Of a DNA stretch of 64,000 nucleotides, positions 24,571 to 35,206 are shown one piece after another. Each line of letters opens with the position of its first letter. Positions within the stretch are counted from its first letter, which is position 1. The position numbers and the translations under genes were made by a program. This stretch comes from Ceratorhiza oryzae-sativae (Eukaryota > Basidiomycota > Agaricomycetes > Cantharellales > Ceratobasidiaceae), in assembly GCA_030998015.1 (NCBI GenBank), contig JARWMV010000236.1, positions 1,550,001 to 1,614,000 on the forward strand, given 5' to 3'. The notes under the pieces were generated by a model. It did not search any database. It was not told the origin of the DNA and saw only the letters and a list, made by a program, of their open reading frames with translations.

Positions 24571-26781
24571 ATGGCCGAACCTCATGTTCAGGCGGTCGCT
24601 GGCCAACACGACCCACCTCCAGCGTTTACATTGGAGCCAGGGAACCAAATTTACTCGGACGATACAAAAATCGGACCTTCGGTGCAAGATCAAAGTCAAA
24701 ACGAGCAAGGAACAGAGCACATAACGGCATCGCCCACGTTGATCAAGCCAGCAGCGGGGGACCATAACGTTAGCCAGACTTTTGATCCCACCGTGAGTCA
24801 TCTGCTCTGGAGGATGCCATGCGGGGAAGCCAAGTTTATGTCGATTTCTGGCATCTTCAGACCTGGTCCAAGTGGAAGAAGCGGCGGGTTTTATTTATTG
24901 TCTGCGCCTTTTACTTCCTTTTTACCTTTATTACGACCGTCACGGGTGAGTTCTATCTCGTCCTAGAACTGGTCCTTTGCTAATCCCTTGCTTTGAATAT
25001 CTAGTTCCTACCTTTAACGACCTTCAGGTATGCCTTGACACCACCAGTTGTCATACACTCTAACCATAGGCGACTAGGCATATTTTAACATCACCTATGC
25101 ACAAGTTAATTACACGGTCGCCGTTCCCGCTCTCGCATTGGCCGTTAGCCCCTTTTTCTGGACCCCGGTAGCAGAGGTACTCGGTAGGCGGAGCGCGATG
25201 GTTCTCGGGTGCTGCTTGGCGTTCTGTGCCAGCATAGGCCTTGCCCTCGAAAAGACTTACAGCGGCTATATGGCGTTTCGGTTCCTGCAGGGCTGGGGCG
25301 TTGGCCCTGCGAGTACCGTCGGCCTCCAAATGCTCGGTGAGTTATGTTCCATGAATATGACTAGGGTGGTTTCTCAAGCGGTACTCTATTCCTATAGAAG
25401 ATATATATCTTGAACACGAACGTGGTCAAAAGGTTGGCTACTGGTGTTTGGCTATTGACATTGGTAGGTGTCATACCTAGCAGGAAGCTCGCTTGAGTTA
25501 ATATGTGTAAAGGTTTGCTATTCGGTCCACTCATTGGTGGCTTTGCTACTATTGTGTAAGTGTTATACGTACCTCTGATGCTAAAGTTTTCGCTCACCAA
25601 ATCAGCTCATGGAATTTTCCGGTGTGGTTGACTGTCATAAGTAAGCCCACATTCTACCTGTTGATTTTAACATATTAGCCAACTCCTGTTAGTATTTGGA
25701 CTACTATTAGCTGCTATGTTGTTATTCCTCCCGGAAACTGGATATCCAGCCAAGATACCTCGGTACACTGATCAACAAGTCAATCTTTCCACCAATACGC
25801 TCGCACCTACTCAGCCGCTTCCTTGGCTGAACCTTCGAACACTTCCAGGAACTACAAGTAGGCCCAAACCATGGGATAGTGCTCTGCGGTTCTTGCGATT
25901 ATTCACATTTCCAAATGTTGCTGTGACTGTTATGTTCTATTGTTGGACTTGGTGAGTCCAACATGCCAAGTTTCGCTCATCAATTTGGCTTACTGTTCCT
26001 CCAGGTATTGGGTGGGTGATTTCGCACATCGCTGGCTCAATTCTCTCTAACACTAAACCAGTTCATCTTATGCGTCATCACAATGCTCCCAGGTGCATAT
26101 CCAGACTATAACCCTCAAGTCCAAGGCCTCCTTTTCCTTGGCTTCATAGTTGGCACGCTCATTTCGGAGTTGCTATTTTCGGGAGGACTGTCGGACTATC
26201 TTGTTCGCCGAGCTGCACTAAAAAACAACGGCGAACGGATTCCTGAGAAACGGCTTTTGTTATACTTTCCCGCTGCTGTTCGTACGTATCTATCCATCCA
26301 AACCATTTAATTGCGAACTAACATCCTCCATTGGTTCTAGTAACTACCGTCGGGCTGGTGCTGTTTGGGTGTACAGTCCAACTAAACTGGCATTGGTTTA
26401 TCGCCCAAATTGCGACGTTCCTAGTCGGGACTGGTATTCAAATCGGCAATACGACGACAACTTCGTATGTAGTCGACGTGTACCCAGAGCACGTCATGGA
26501 CGTGACACTGTTCTATTCGTTTAATTTGAACATGTCAGCGTTCGTGTCACCATTTTTTATTGTCCCTTGGTACGTTTGATCCTGCGTAGTCGTTTTAGCT
26601 CTATTCTAATACTATATATATTCCCAGGATTGAACGTACAGGATGGGCTTGGTGTTTTGGCGCACAAGGATGTATCGTTATTGCTGGATGCTTAATCTTT
26701 GTGCCATTGCTCTACGTGTACGGGCGTAAACTCCGAGACTGGAAAGGACCGATCCCATGGGGGGTCGTGGAGATTTCTTGA
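24571..26781 (+). CDS. MFS transporter, DHA1 (drug:H+ antiporter) type
   Basis: A major facilitator superfamily permease of the 12-helix DHA1 type, which exports drugs, polyamines or metabolites by proton antiport. After a polar cytosolic N-terminus of about 100 residues, helix 1 is RRVLFIVCAFYFLFTFITT. The loop YAQVNYTVAVPALALAVSPF and motif A (PVAEVLGRRSAMVLG) follow, then FRFLQGWGVGPASTVGLQML and the motif-C-like LLFGPLIGGFATIV. The central loop is at LPETGYPAKIPRYTDQQ. The second half has GFIVGTLISELLFSGGLSDY and VGTGIQIGNTTTTSYVVDVY, ending KLRDWKGPIPWGVVEIS at 26781. Nine or so introns. Substrate cannot be told from sequence. Confidence 0.85.
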
Positions 26782-26904
26782 AAATAGGAAATTTTGTGAT
26801 TTGGTTTGCCCGTGTATAACACAAGCACTGCGGTTCATTGTATTTTATCGAGCTACTAAAAAAGGGTGTTCGTGTTTGCCGCGATGGTTCAGACGTTTGT
26901 GGCT

Positions 26905-28502
26905 TTACGCTGGCTCTTGGCGCTGCTCCTCAGTTCCGAACCGTCTAACAGCCTCTTCCAGCTTCGCTCCTTCTCCAATATTCAAGGTTTCATCTTCGGC
27001 TTTATGCTCGCTTTCCTTCAGAATGCCTTCTTCCACCTCCTTGAGACATCTGTCGCATTCGCAAGCGAACCTCCAGCCGCGGGCGAGCTCTTGCCTTCGC
27101 CTGCGTCGCGCCTCAAGGGGTGTCTCAGTCGGCCCTTGGTTGACATCGACGTACGCCATAGTAAGCTCCGTGCCAGTAGGGATGTCTGCATTGGCTACAA
27201 GGTGTAGCTCGGCTGTGCCGGCCGAAAACTCTGGTCGTGTGTTGGGCGCGCAGGAATGAGAGAGCTGGGACGGCTCGCAAGTTTGCTGGCAAGATAGATT
27301 GTAGAGCGACTCACGTAAGATGAAACACGGTAGAATGCCGAGCCACTTTGACGTGATGTTCCGTGAGGGGTGCGTGTGCGCTCGACATCCTCGGGTCGCA
27401 CCGTCACGATCGGCTAAAATGCAATATACAACACTTGGTCTTGTTTCTCATCGCTGCGTGAAACCACTAACCTTGTCCTCTCGACCGCCATCGAAACACA
27501 CACCGATAGCATTATATGCCATCTTGCCCTTGAGTAATGCATACCGATCGCCTACAAACTGCTCCAATCCTTCCATTGCAGTCGCCAAAACCTTCTTGAG
27601 AGCTTCCACTTCCGCAATTTCCCCTGGGGTTTCGATTATCTCCAAAAATCTGAGTCGCTCGACATGGTCATAGAAGGAGTAAGCGCTAGCATCCCCCTCG
27701 GGTTCCGGCAACCCAAATATTTCAGCCGGAGATGGCGGGTTAGAGGAAAGGGTGTTGGGAACGGCAGCTCCTAGCTTTGCACTCTGTTCCGCGACCATGC
27801 ACGCGACAAAGCGAGCAACGAGGAGCGGTCGCGTGACGTCTGTAGCGCGTAGTAAATCAACGAATGTTTCCTGGGCCTTTCTTCTTGCTTCGAGCTCCTC
27901 CTCGGTTTTAGGTTTCTGATCATCGTCCTCGGGGGCGAGCGGAAGTGGAGGTTCGAGTCCAAAGAGAGTGTTTTGAGACTGAACCTTGGATGATTCTTGG
28001 CAGGATTTGGAGCAATACGTCGCCTCCAGGGGGTCGTCGGGAACCGAGAACGGAGTATCTATCCGCCGCATACAGTGTGTACAATGAGTTCGAAGTGCCT
28101 AGATAGAAAGATAAGCCAGGGACAAAGGCACTGAATAGAAAAACTCTGCCTGAAGGTCGAGATCTAGCGTGGTGACAACTGCATTTTCCTGTCGGAGGAC
28201 GGAAAACCCATGAGGGTACATGCGTCGGAATGTGGCTAAATGCATACCTTGTATATAATCTCACCTCTCTTGATAGCCTTGGTTGCCACGAGTGTGCTGC
28301 GCAGGACCGGGGTCCCCTCGCTTTCTATTGGGTTACCAGACTTGTCTTTCATAGGAACGTTTGCGATTTTGACATTCATGTTTTTGGGTGGAAACACATC
28401 GTAGTACCCTAGTGCAACGTTACTCGGCCTAAGTGCGCATTCATCTCGAGCAAGCTTTATTAGTAGCTCACCTTCGGCACGCTGCTTCACCTGCAAACAG
28501 CC
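26905..28502 (-). CDS. SET-domain methyltransferase with split MYND-like zinc insert (SMYD/Set5-like)
   Basis: SET proteins of this class methylate lysines on histones or other proteins. N-terminal SET strands are RSTLVATKAIKRGEIIYK; a zinc insert reads HCTHCMRRIDTPF and EATYCSKSCQ. The helical middle runs through VARFVACMVAEQSAKLG. The SET core is SLYNLSCQQTCEPSQLSHSC, then APNTRPEF, ADIPTGTELTMAYVDV, and the post-SET cysteines FACECDRC. The usual NHSC box reads SHSC here, an Asn-to-Ser change at a cofactor-contact site. The start is not resolved: an ATG near 28502 is out of frame with the first clear exon, and the open frame runs into the 3' end of Tom20, transcribed in the same direction upstream. 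A convergent gap of 123 bases separates it from the MFS gene. Confidence 0.75.
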
Positions 28503-28653
28503 ATGGGCAGCGGGCGGGTATGCATGCAAACAGAAAAAAATGTTTCTATTAGAACTTTTGCACAAACGAGGGCAGACAACGAGGCGAAGCGTGAAAAAAA
28601 CGTGTGGAGGATATGTGCGGATATGGAATGGCAGTGCATAAGGTCTCGTAGAA

Positions 28654-29948
28654 TTAATTGGATTCGTGCTGTTGAGGAGGGAGCGAGGGCTGCGATGCGC
28701 CCGGGTTACTGAGCTGATCCCACTCGGACTCGGAGAGATGGCCACTCTGAGAAGTGATCTCATGATGAGACCCGGTCTCCGAGCTTATGTTCACTCCTGA
28801 GTGAGCATCGTCGTCGTCGTCGTCATGGTCAGAGCCAGAATCAGAGCCAAGAGGAACAGTGGTAGGATCGACGAGCTCGCCAGAGGCTTCAACCGACTCA
28901 TCAGCGACTGTTTCGGTGATAGCCTCAGCAGGTGCCTCGGCCACTTCGACAGAGGGGTCGGCAACTTCAGCAGGAGGCTCAACCACCTCTGCAGCGGCCT
29001 CAGGTGCCTCAGGCCTGGTTTCAAGCTCGGGTTCAACGTGAACCTCGGCCGAAGCCTCGACTTCAGTGGAGTTTCGGTTTCTGGTCTGGCTTGACTCGGC
29101 TCCCCAGTGTTAGCCCCAACTGTGGCATCGACTTGAACGTCAGGTTCGCTCTCGAGCCCAGCGTCGGTTTCGACCTCGACCTCGACCTCGCTTTCAACAT
29201 CGACCTCTACGACTACCTCCGACTCGTGGATAGAAGGCTCCGACTCGGGCTCGTGCTCGTGCTCCGACTCTGTGGCTGGAGCAGCCTCGGGAGTGGGATC
29301 GGCCGCAATAACAAGGGGAACGGGATCGGGCACAGGGGCTGGGGCAGATTCGCTGGCGAGTGCAGATTCGGATGAACTTACGTCGAGGCTAGCCAGCTCC
29401 ATAACAATGGCGAAGATATGGGGAGGGAGCGTGTTTTGGAATATCATGATGATTTCGACGGGCGATGGGTATGCGCGCAACGCCCTATAGAATGAGAGTG
29501 CGGCAGCTACCTCGAAAGCCGGGCCTACAACCAAGGTTAGTATGTCGAAATAGGATTTATTTTAATGAGAGACTGACCCCTAGCGAGAAGTTGCTCTCCT
29601 GCTCCGACTTGCTCCATGAAGTACTTCTCTCGATCGCCCGGAAGGGTTGGCAAAGGCTCGGCATTAATTTGGGCCAGCACCTTCTTGAGCTCATCTTGAG
29701 AGCGTCCAGGTGGGACATCTACAGATGCCTCGTCTGTTTTTGCAGACTTGGCAGCCTTTTTCTTCTCCTTGCCTGCGAGATTGATGGGTACAAACAGCGA
29801 TATATGTAAGATCGATGCGCAACGTACGGAGTTTCTTGCGGAAATCAGGGTCGTTCCTGCGCTTGTAGTCGAAATAGACGAGATATCCTGCCAAGGCCAC
29901 TGCTGCTGATGCGGCAGAGATGGCGACGACCGTCCGCGCCTCGACCAT
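28654..29948 (-). CDS. TOM20: mitochondrial import receptor subunit Tom20 with long acidic tail
   Basis: Tom20 sits in the outer mitochondrial membrane and binds presequences. ATG 29948, in a CCACCATGG context, starts MVEARTVVAISAASAAVALA, the N-terminal anchor, followed by YFDYKRRNDPDFRKKLR typical of the family. Introns near 29780-29825 and 29527-29579 follow. The receptor domain holds DVPPGRSQDELKKVLAQI, REKYFMEQVGAGEQLL and the TPR-like FEVAAALSFYRALRAYPSP. After VMELASLDVSS a roughly 240-residue acidic tail with Glu-Val and Glu-Ser repeats and a run of Asp follows, unusual for a protein normally near 160-200 residues. The tail frame shifts near 29068; one added base in a CC run gives an uninterrupted acidic tail to the stop at 28654. 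Confidence 0.9.
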
Positions 29949-30538
29949 GGTGGGCAATCCAGAGCACGATCCGTGCCATGCCGTAAGCTACCTCCAAAAA
30001 ATACGGTTCACGTGACTGGGCAGCACCACCTCTGAGCTCTAATTGGCTCCTAGGGCAGCCGTTTCTGCCTCTATGCGCGGGGTTAATATTCTCGGATGTT
30101 ACGGGAAATGCTATACGTTGTATGAAACGTTTCTGAAGAGCCAAGGCCTCAATAAGCACCGACAGTGCCCTTCGACCCGGCCTCGAAGGGCTGCGGTGTA
30201 ACCACTACAAGTGAAAGGTAATCCGCTCAATCATTCAACGCACGTCTTGGGTTAAAGCATCTCCGTAGGATTGTATCCTGTATTATTCAATCATCACCAA
30301 TCAAGGCCAACCCCGACAGCGCCTAAAGAAGCTCTCGATTCAGTATTGCTTTTGGTGGGCCGCACGCCATCTCAGGAGGCAGTGTCTTCCCCTTGTGTTA
30401 TCGAAGTCGGCCCACGTCAGTCCACGCATAGGCCATGATGGTAGCAACTGCGCTTGATCACACGGTGCAGAAACACCCCTGCACAAAAGGGCCTATATAT
30501 TCTTGCGTTTCGCTCAGATCCTCTTCCAACTCGCCACC
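29949..30538. other. divergent intergenic region (Tom20 / AAA+ ATPase)
   Basis: 590 bases with no supported gene. A TATA-like TATATAT lies at 30494-30500, 39 bases before the ATPase ATG, which itself has a near-ideal context (cgccaccATG). Confidence 0.55.
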
Positions 30539-32568
30539 ATGTTCTCTCGCCCCTTTACTTATCTGACTTCGCGTCCCAACAACGGTCAACCAAATACCAA
30601 ACCAAATTCCTCGCGTTTGGAGGAGCACTTTGTGAGTATAAACCTTGACGCAAAGGAAGAGGGACTGGAGGATCCTGTGCCTGTACCCGCACCCGGGAAC
30701 GGTCCAACTGAGGAGTGGGTCAAGCACTGTGAGTGAATAAGTTGCGTCAATAAATAAACGGCGATAACACCCTTATAGGCTCGAGCACCCGCGTTGATAC
30801 TGACACATTTCTGTACGTCAAAGGGTGTCCTGGACTACCTATCTCTAACGCCTGCCACTCAGTACCAACTATCTGCGCTCTCGTTATCCTGGACATTCTT
30901 TGGTAGTCACCAACGACTGGCAAATCAACCTACTTAATGTGCCAGGCCTCCTCTGGAAGCCATTGGACGATGTTGAGCTGCAATCCCACGTTGTGTTTAT
31001 CCCTCCGCGTCGTCGGAGTCTGCCTGGCCTAATCGCTCGCAGCATTCGGTTCGGCGGCTTTAACGTTCACTGGAAAGAAGAAAAATTTGTCATATATATC
31101 GCGAGCGTAGGTAGACTACCTTCTTCATATCAGTTTATCACTAATTGGAACTAGTGGCCTACGACTTATGGCGAGACAATGCAACATTTCATCTTGAAAG
31201 AAGGAAAGGATGAACAAGATTCCTTAGCCCTAATATTGGCCGCAGGATACAGCCATGGGGAAATTGGTGATTCTGTTCTAGTAAGTGGCTCTTCAGCTGG
31301 CATACATGTACTTTTTTTTAAAACGAAAACTTTGGTTATGACCAGGTTTTCAATGATGGATTCTGGCAGCCGGATCATCTTTTATGGGAAGAAGTTCAAA
31401 AATCTGACTGGAAAGACGGTGAGCTGTTGAGAGCTTCGGTAGATTTAATTTCCACTGAGTATTTGCTGGCGTGGCAGTCATCCTTGCTCCCGAATTCAAA
31501 CAGGAGATTCAGTCGGACGTCAAGAACTTCTTCGCTAGCGAAGCTATTTACCATGAGCTTGCAGTCCCTTGGAAGCGTGGGGTTATTTTCCTTGGCCCGC
31601 CCGGTCGGTAGATTGTACCTGCATGCTTAAAGGAGTTCTAACGATACCGATTGTAGGAAATGGCAAAACGATTTCCATCAAGGCATTGATGAAAACAACC
31701 AAACATCCGGCTTTGTATGTGAAGTCCTTCAAGAGTATGTAGCCACCTCTATGGTCAATACTTTTATTTAAACTATCGGTCTGCAGGTTGGATGGGCGAA
31801 GAACAGTCGATGAAGGCTGTTTTTGGACGAGTAAATAACAGTAGTACCTTTGATCTTTGGTTTCTTACTATTCACCTGCAGGCTCGCCGCGAGGCACCTT
31901 GCTTGCTGATATTGGAGGACTTAGGTATGAGCCGTTCTTTTCGTAGCTAAACCGATAATAACACATCTAACACATCTAATGACAGATGCCTTGATCAACG
32001 ACGAGAATCGTTCCTTTTTCCTCAACGAGATCGATGGTCTCGAGAATAACGACGGCTTATTTATCCTTGGTACCACGAATCACTTTGAGCGCCTTGATCC
32101 GGGCTTGTCTGATCGTCCGTCACGTTTCGACCGCAAATAGTGAGTATTTAATATTTCATGGTGATTCGTAAATTTTGACTTATATGAAGTGAATTCCCCG
32201 CACCAAACCGAGTATGCTCATGTTAAAATAACCTCAACCTCGATTGACGAGAATATTAATGCAGGATGAACGGCTTCAATACGCACAGTACTGGCAGCGC
32301 AAGCTCAAAGCAATAAAGACAGTGAGTTGTACGAACCCCCCAAGGTCTGCTACGACCAATCCATGTTTCAGTTACCTTCCCGGACTCGCTCGTTGAGAAA
32401 GTTGCCGACTTGACGGCAGGGTTCTCCTTTGCATATCTCAAAGAGGTGTTTGTCTCGACACTAGTTTCCCTTGCGGGAAGTCACAGCAATGAACAATTTG
32501 AGAAGGTCCTGTTGAAGCAGATTTCGGAGCTGAGGAAACAGGTTGGGAACAATTTTGTAATCGGATGA
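30539..32568 (+). CDS. uncharacterised fungal AAA+ ATPase
   Basis: A single-AAA-module ATPase of a widespread but functionally unassigned fungal group. ATG 30539 gives [17 protein letters not shown]. The N-terminal ~220 residues form a distinct domain ([48 protein letters not shown]). The AAA core has [20 protein letters not shown] (Walker A), [40 protein letters not shown] (Walker B), [13 protein letters not shown] (sensor 1) and the arginine motif [16 protein letters not shown]. The C-terminal helices include [20 protein letters not shown]. About ten short introns. No signal peptide, membrane segment or protease domain is seen, so a cytosolic or nuclear remodeller is likely, but the substrate is unknown. 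Confidence 0.85.
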
Positions 32569-32818
32569 GACCCGAAAGCGGTTTGGATTTTTTTTTTCCA
32601 AACTGGAGCGATCAATTGTACTATAAAACCTCCTGCGGTAGGTATGATTAGAATACATCGGATTTTTACCTCAAGAACACTCAAATTGGGTGAGGAGGGG
32701 GTTTTAATACTTCGAACACGTTGAGTAGTGTTCCTAGCCACTGAGCCACATCAATACGACGGCGCCTAATATATATCAATGCCAACTTCATGCCACAGCT
32801 TGATCACAGCAATATCAT

Positions 32819-34751
32819 ATGAGCTTTGTTGGTCAAAAGGTACTACCCTTAAACAAAGATTTCACAACATTTCGGCGCCTCGTGAAGCCCTCCGGAGAAC
32901 TTGTTACACGAGTGTTCAGGGCCTATATCCACCACTGCAAGGCACAGCGTGTCTCAGGCGTCATGTCCCACGAACTCACCGCCGAACAACTAGCCCTCTC
33001 TCTTGCCAGGAAAAGGAAAAAAGAAGAAGCTGCTGCTTCAAAACAAAGCGAACCTAGCTATGCGAAACTGCTGGCCAGCCCAGCAGCGAAGGTGCTTGCT
33101 CGAGAATGGCTTTATGGAGGCGATAGGAAAGCTGGATCTATCCTAGTTGCAACATGGAATGTGAGTGCAAAGGTGCAAACTCTGCCATTCATTTTGTACT
33201 GATTTTTATCGCCGGACTAGATACTCGCCCAAATTCTAGTCAGTGCGTTCTACCGCCCAATCCCCTTAGCCATCATTCTTATGATTTAATTAGGAAGAGA
33301 CCTTTTCGTTGGGAGTGACTGTTTACGAACATCGCAACGCCATCCTATGATTCTGGCGGAAATATTGTCGCACGCAGCGGATATATTCTGTCTTCAAGTG
33401 AGCCGCATGAATTCCCTGGCACAAGTGCTAACATTGGATGTATCAGGAAGTTGACAGAAAAGAAAAGCTGCTACCTGTGTTTCACGAAGCTGGATTCTTA
33501 GAAAGCTTTGGATGCGGTCCTAACAAGAAGCATGGCTGCATGATACTTTACAAGAGCTCGAGATACAAGGGTATCGCAGAAAGGGTTGTATTCTACGACG
33601 ACGAGGCGGTGCGAGTGGGTGACTCTGGCGAGGTTGATATAAACCGTTTTGGGCTGACCCACCGGACGAGAAATATTGGATTGCTGGTCGCGCTTCAAGA
33701 TCAAATCGATCCATCAACACCACCAGTGATCGTAGGCACCACTCATCTCTTTTGGCACGGCCTGTAAGTTTGTGGGTTCGCACCCCACAAATTCCTACTG
33801 ATGAGCAGTTTGGGATCCCCAGGTACAAGTATGAGCGAGCCAGGTGCGTCATGTATGGGCTTATCGGAATAGTTGTTATTAACAGACTATAGACAAGTTG
33901 GGATCCTTCGTCGAGAAGCATTACGTTTCCGGGAGGAACATGGGTCCTCGAGCTCGCCTATCATCATGGCAGGAGGTAAGCCCCTATCCCTCTCCACACG
34001 CCTGAGTCTGAATTGCTTGAACTTTTCCATCACTAGATTTTAATTTTCAGCCAGACGAAGCAGCCTACGCACTTCTCCGCGGTTCGCCACTCACTCCAGA
34101 ACAATATGCTCACCTCGACTCTTCTCACGTGGTGCATGTTTCCCTTGACCCGACTGTTCCCCGTACACCTCGAACTGGAATGGACGCAGATGACGACGAC
34201 GAAGCAGCTGGTGCAGGAGCCGCTGTGCGCCCTGATGTCCAAAAAACTGATCAAAACACCCAAGAGCCTGTCGTCCCAGTGAAGATCAAAGATTCCCGCC
34301 CGGCTGAGATAAAGGACAGTCTGCTTTCGAACAAGGAGATGCTCGATCTATTCAAGGCTGGAGGGGACACAAGGAGCGCATACGATGAGATGCTGAGCCA
34401 GTGTGCTGGATCGACAGGAGAATTAGATAACATTATTGCTGCCAGAGATCCACTCATGCAAGGGCGAAAGGGCGCGTTCGAGCCGATGTGGTCATGTTTC
34501 ACACATTACTGGCGCTCAATCCTTGGTGAGTTTATTCTTCCATCTTCTGCATAGCTATATGCTCACCATTGTGCACAGATTATATATTCATCATCGATCC
34601 TATTGATGGTGAAGCCCTGGAGGTCGTCGACGCGCTCAAGTCTCCTCGAACAGTAGCTCTTGGGGATGGGCTTCCTCGACTCGGAGTCAGTGCTAGCGAC
34701 CATGTCTCTCTGGCTGTAATACTATCACCCCGAACCAGATCAGAGGCATGA
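32819..34751 (+). CDS. Ngl-type endonuclease/exonuclease/phosphatase (EEP) RNase
   Basis: CCR4/Ngl-like EEP enzymes are Mg2+-dependent 3' RNA exonucleases; yeast Ngl2 trims 5.8S rRNA. ATG 32819 starts MSFVGQKVLPLNKDFTTF; the region before the core is Lys-rich (LARKRKKEEAAASKQ). Catalytic motifs are in order: VATWNILAQILVRRDLF (Asn), ADIFCLQEVDRKEKL (metal-binding Glu), KKHGCMILYKSSRY, VIVGTTHLFWHG, IIMAGDFNFQPDEAAYALL (Asp/Asn) and the terminal SASDHVSLAVIL (Asp-His). An acidic insert (ADDDDEAAGAGA) lies before DYIFIIDP. About eight introns. It belongs with the Ngl/Angel group more than with Ccr4, since no leucine-rich repeats precede it. Confidence 0.88.
33769..33791 (+). other. perfect 8-bp hairpin next to an intron donor in the Ngl gene
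   Basis: Eight bases pair perfectly around a 7-base loop, starting five bases after the donor GT at 33764. It resembles a tRNA T-arm in shape but lacks the invariant A of the T loop and has no other tRNA arm nearby. Confidence 0.5.
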
Positions 34752-35206
34752 GAGTAAATAGGCTTGATTCAAAATACATTAGATGCAATTAAGGCTATTT
34801 GAATACACTTCCGATCACATGTACGACTAGGTCAAGGTATGAGCTGGTTGGATGGCAGGGCTTAATGGGGCCACTGAGTACAGCAATGACATCCGTTGAA
34901 CGAACCCCACTTAGTTTGTTCTAACGATGCAAAACACATACGTGCTTTACTGATGCCACCATTATGCTAAGGGCCACCTATAATCCCGAGCCGCTGATCA
35001 CCAAAAGCTAAACACGCCCCGCAGCGCTGGTCTTAGCGTATTTATTTGAGTAGAATATTGGAAATATGTTTGCTCTTAAACCCTATATACATACTCACAC
35101 AGAGTTCAAAACTTCAAGCAGTCCAACTAAACTTCAGCATTGTCTTGAGAAGATATAGTGCCTGATTACTAAGCCAAGTAAAAACTGTTCACTTTCAGCT
35201 TTGGGC
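34752..35206. other. convergent intergenic region (Ngl / Yvc1)
   Basis: 455 bases, AT-rich, presumably two 3' UTRs. No gene seen. Confidence 0.6.

Noticed and set aside
28791..29100. Basic/Leu-rich end of the Tom20 open frame
   Set aside because: It is out of phase with the strongly acidic, codon-regular tail in the next frame, which is the likelier protein.
33769..33791. Possible tRNA T-arm
   Set aside because: The loop lacks the invariant A and there is no acceptor, D or anticodon arm around it.
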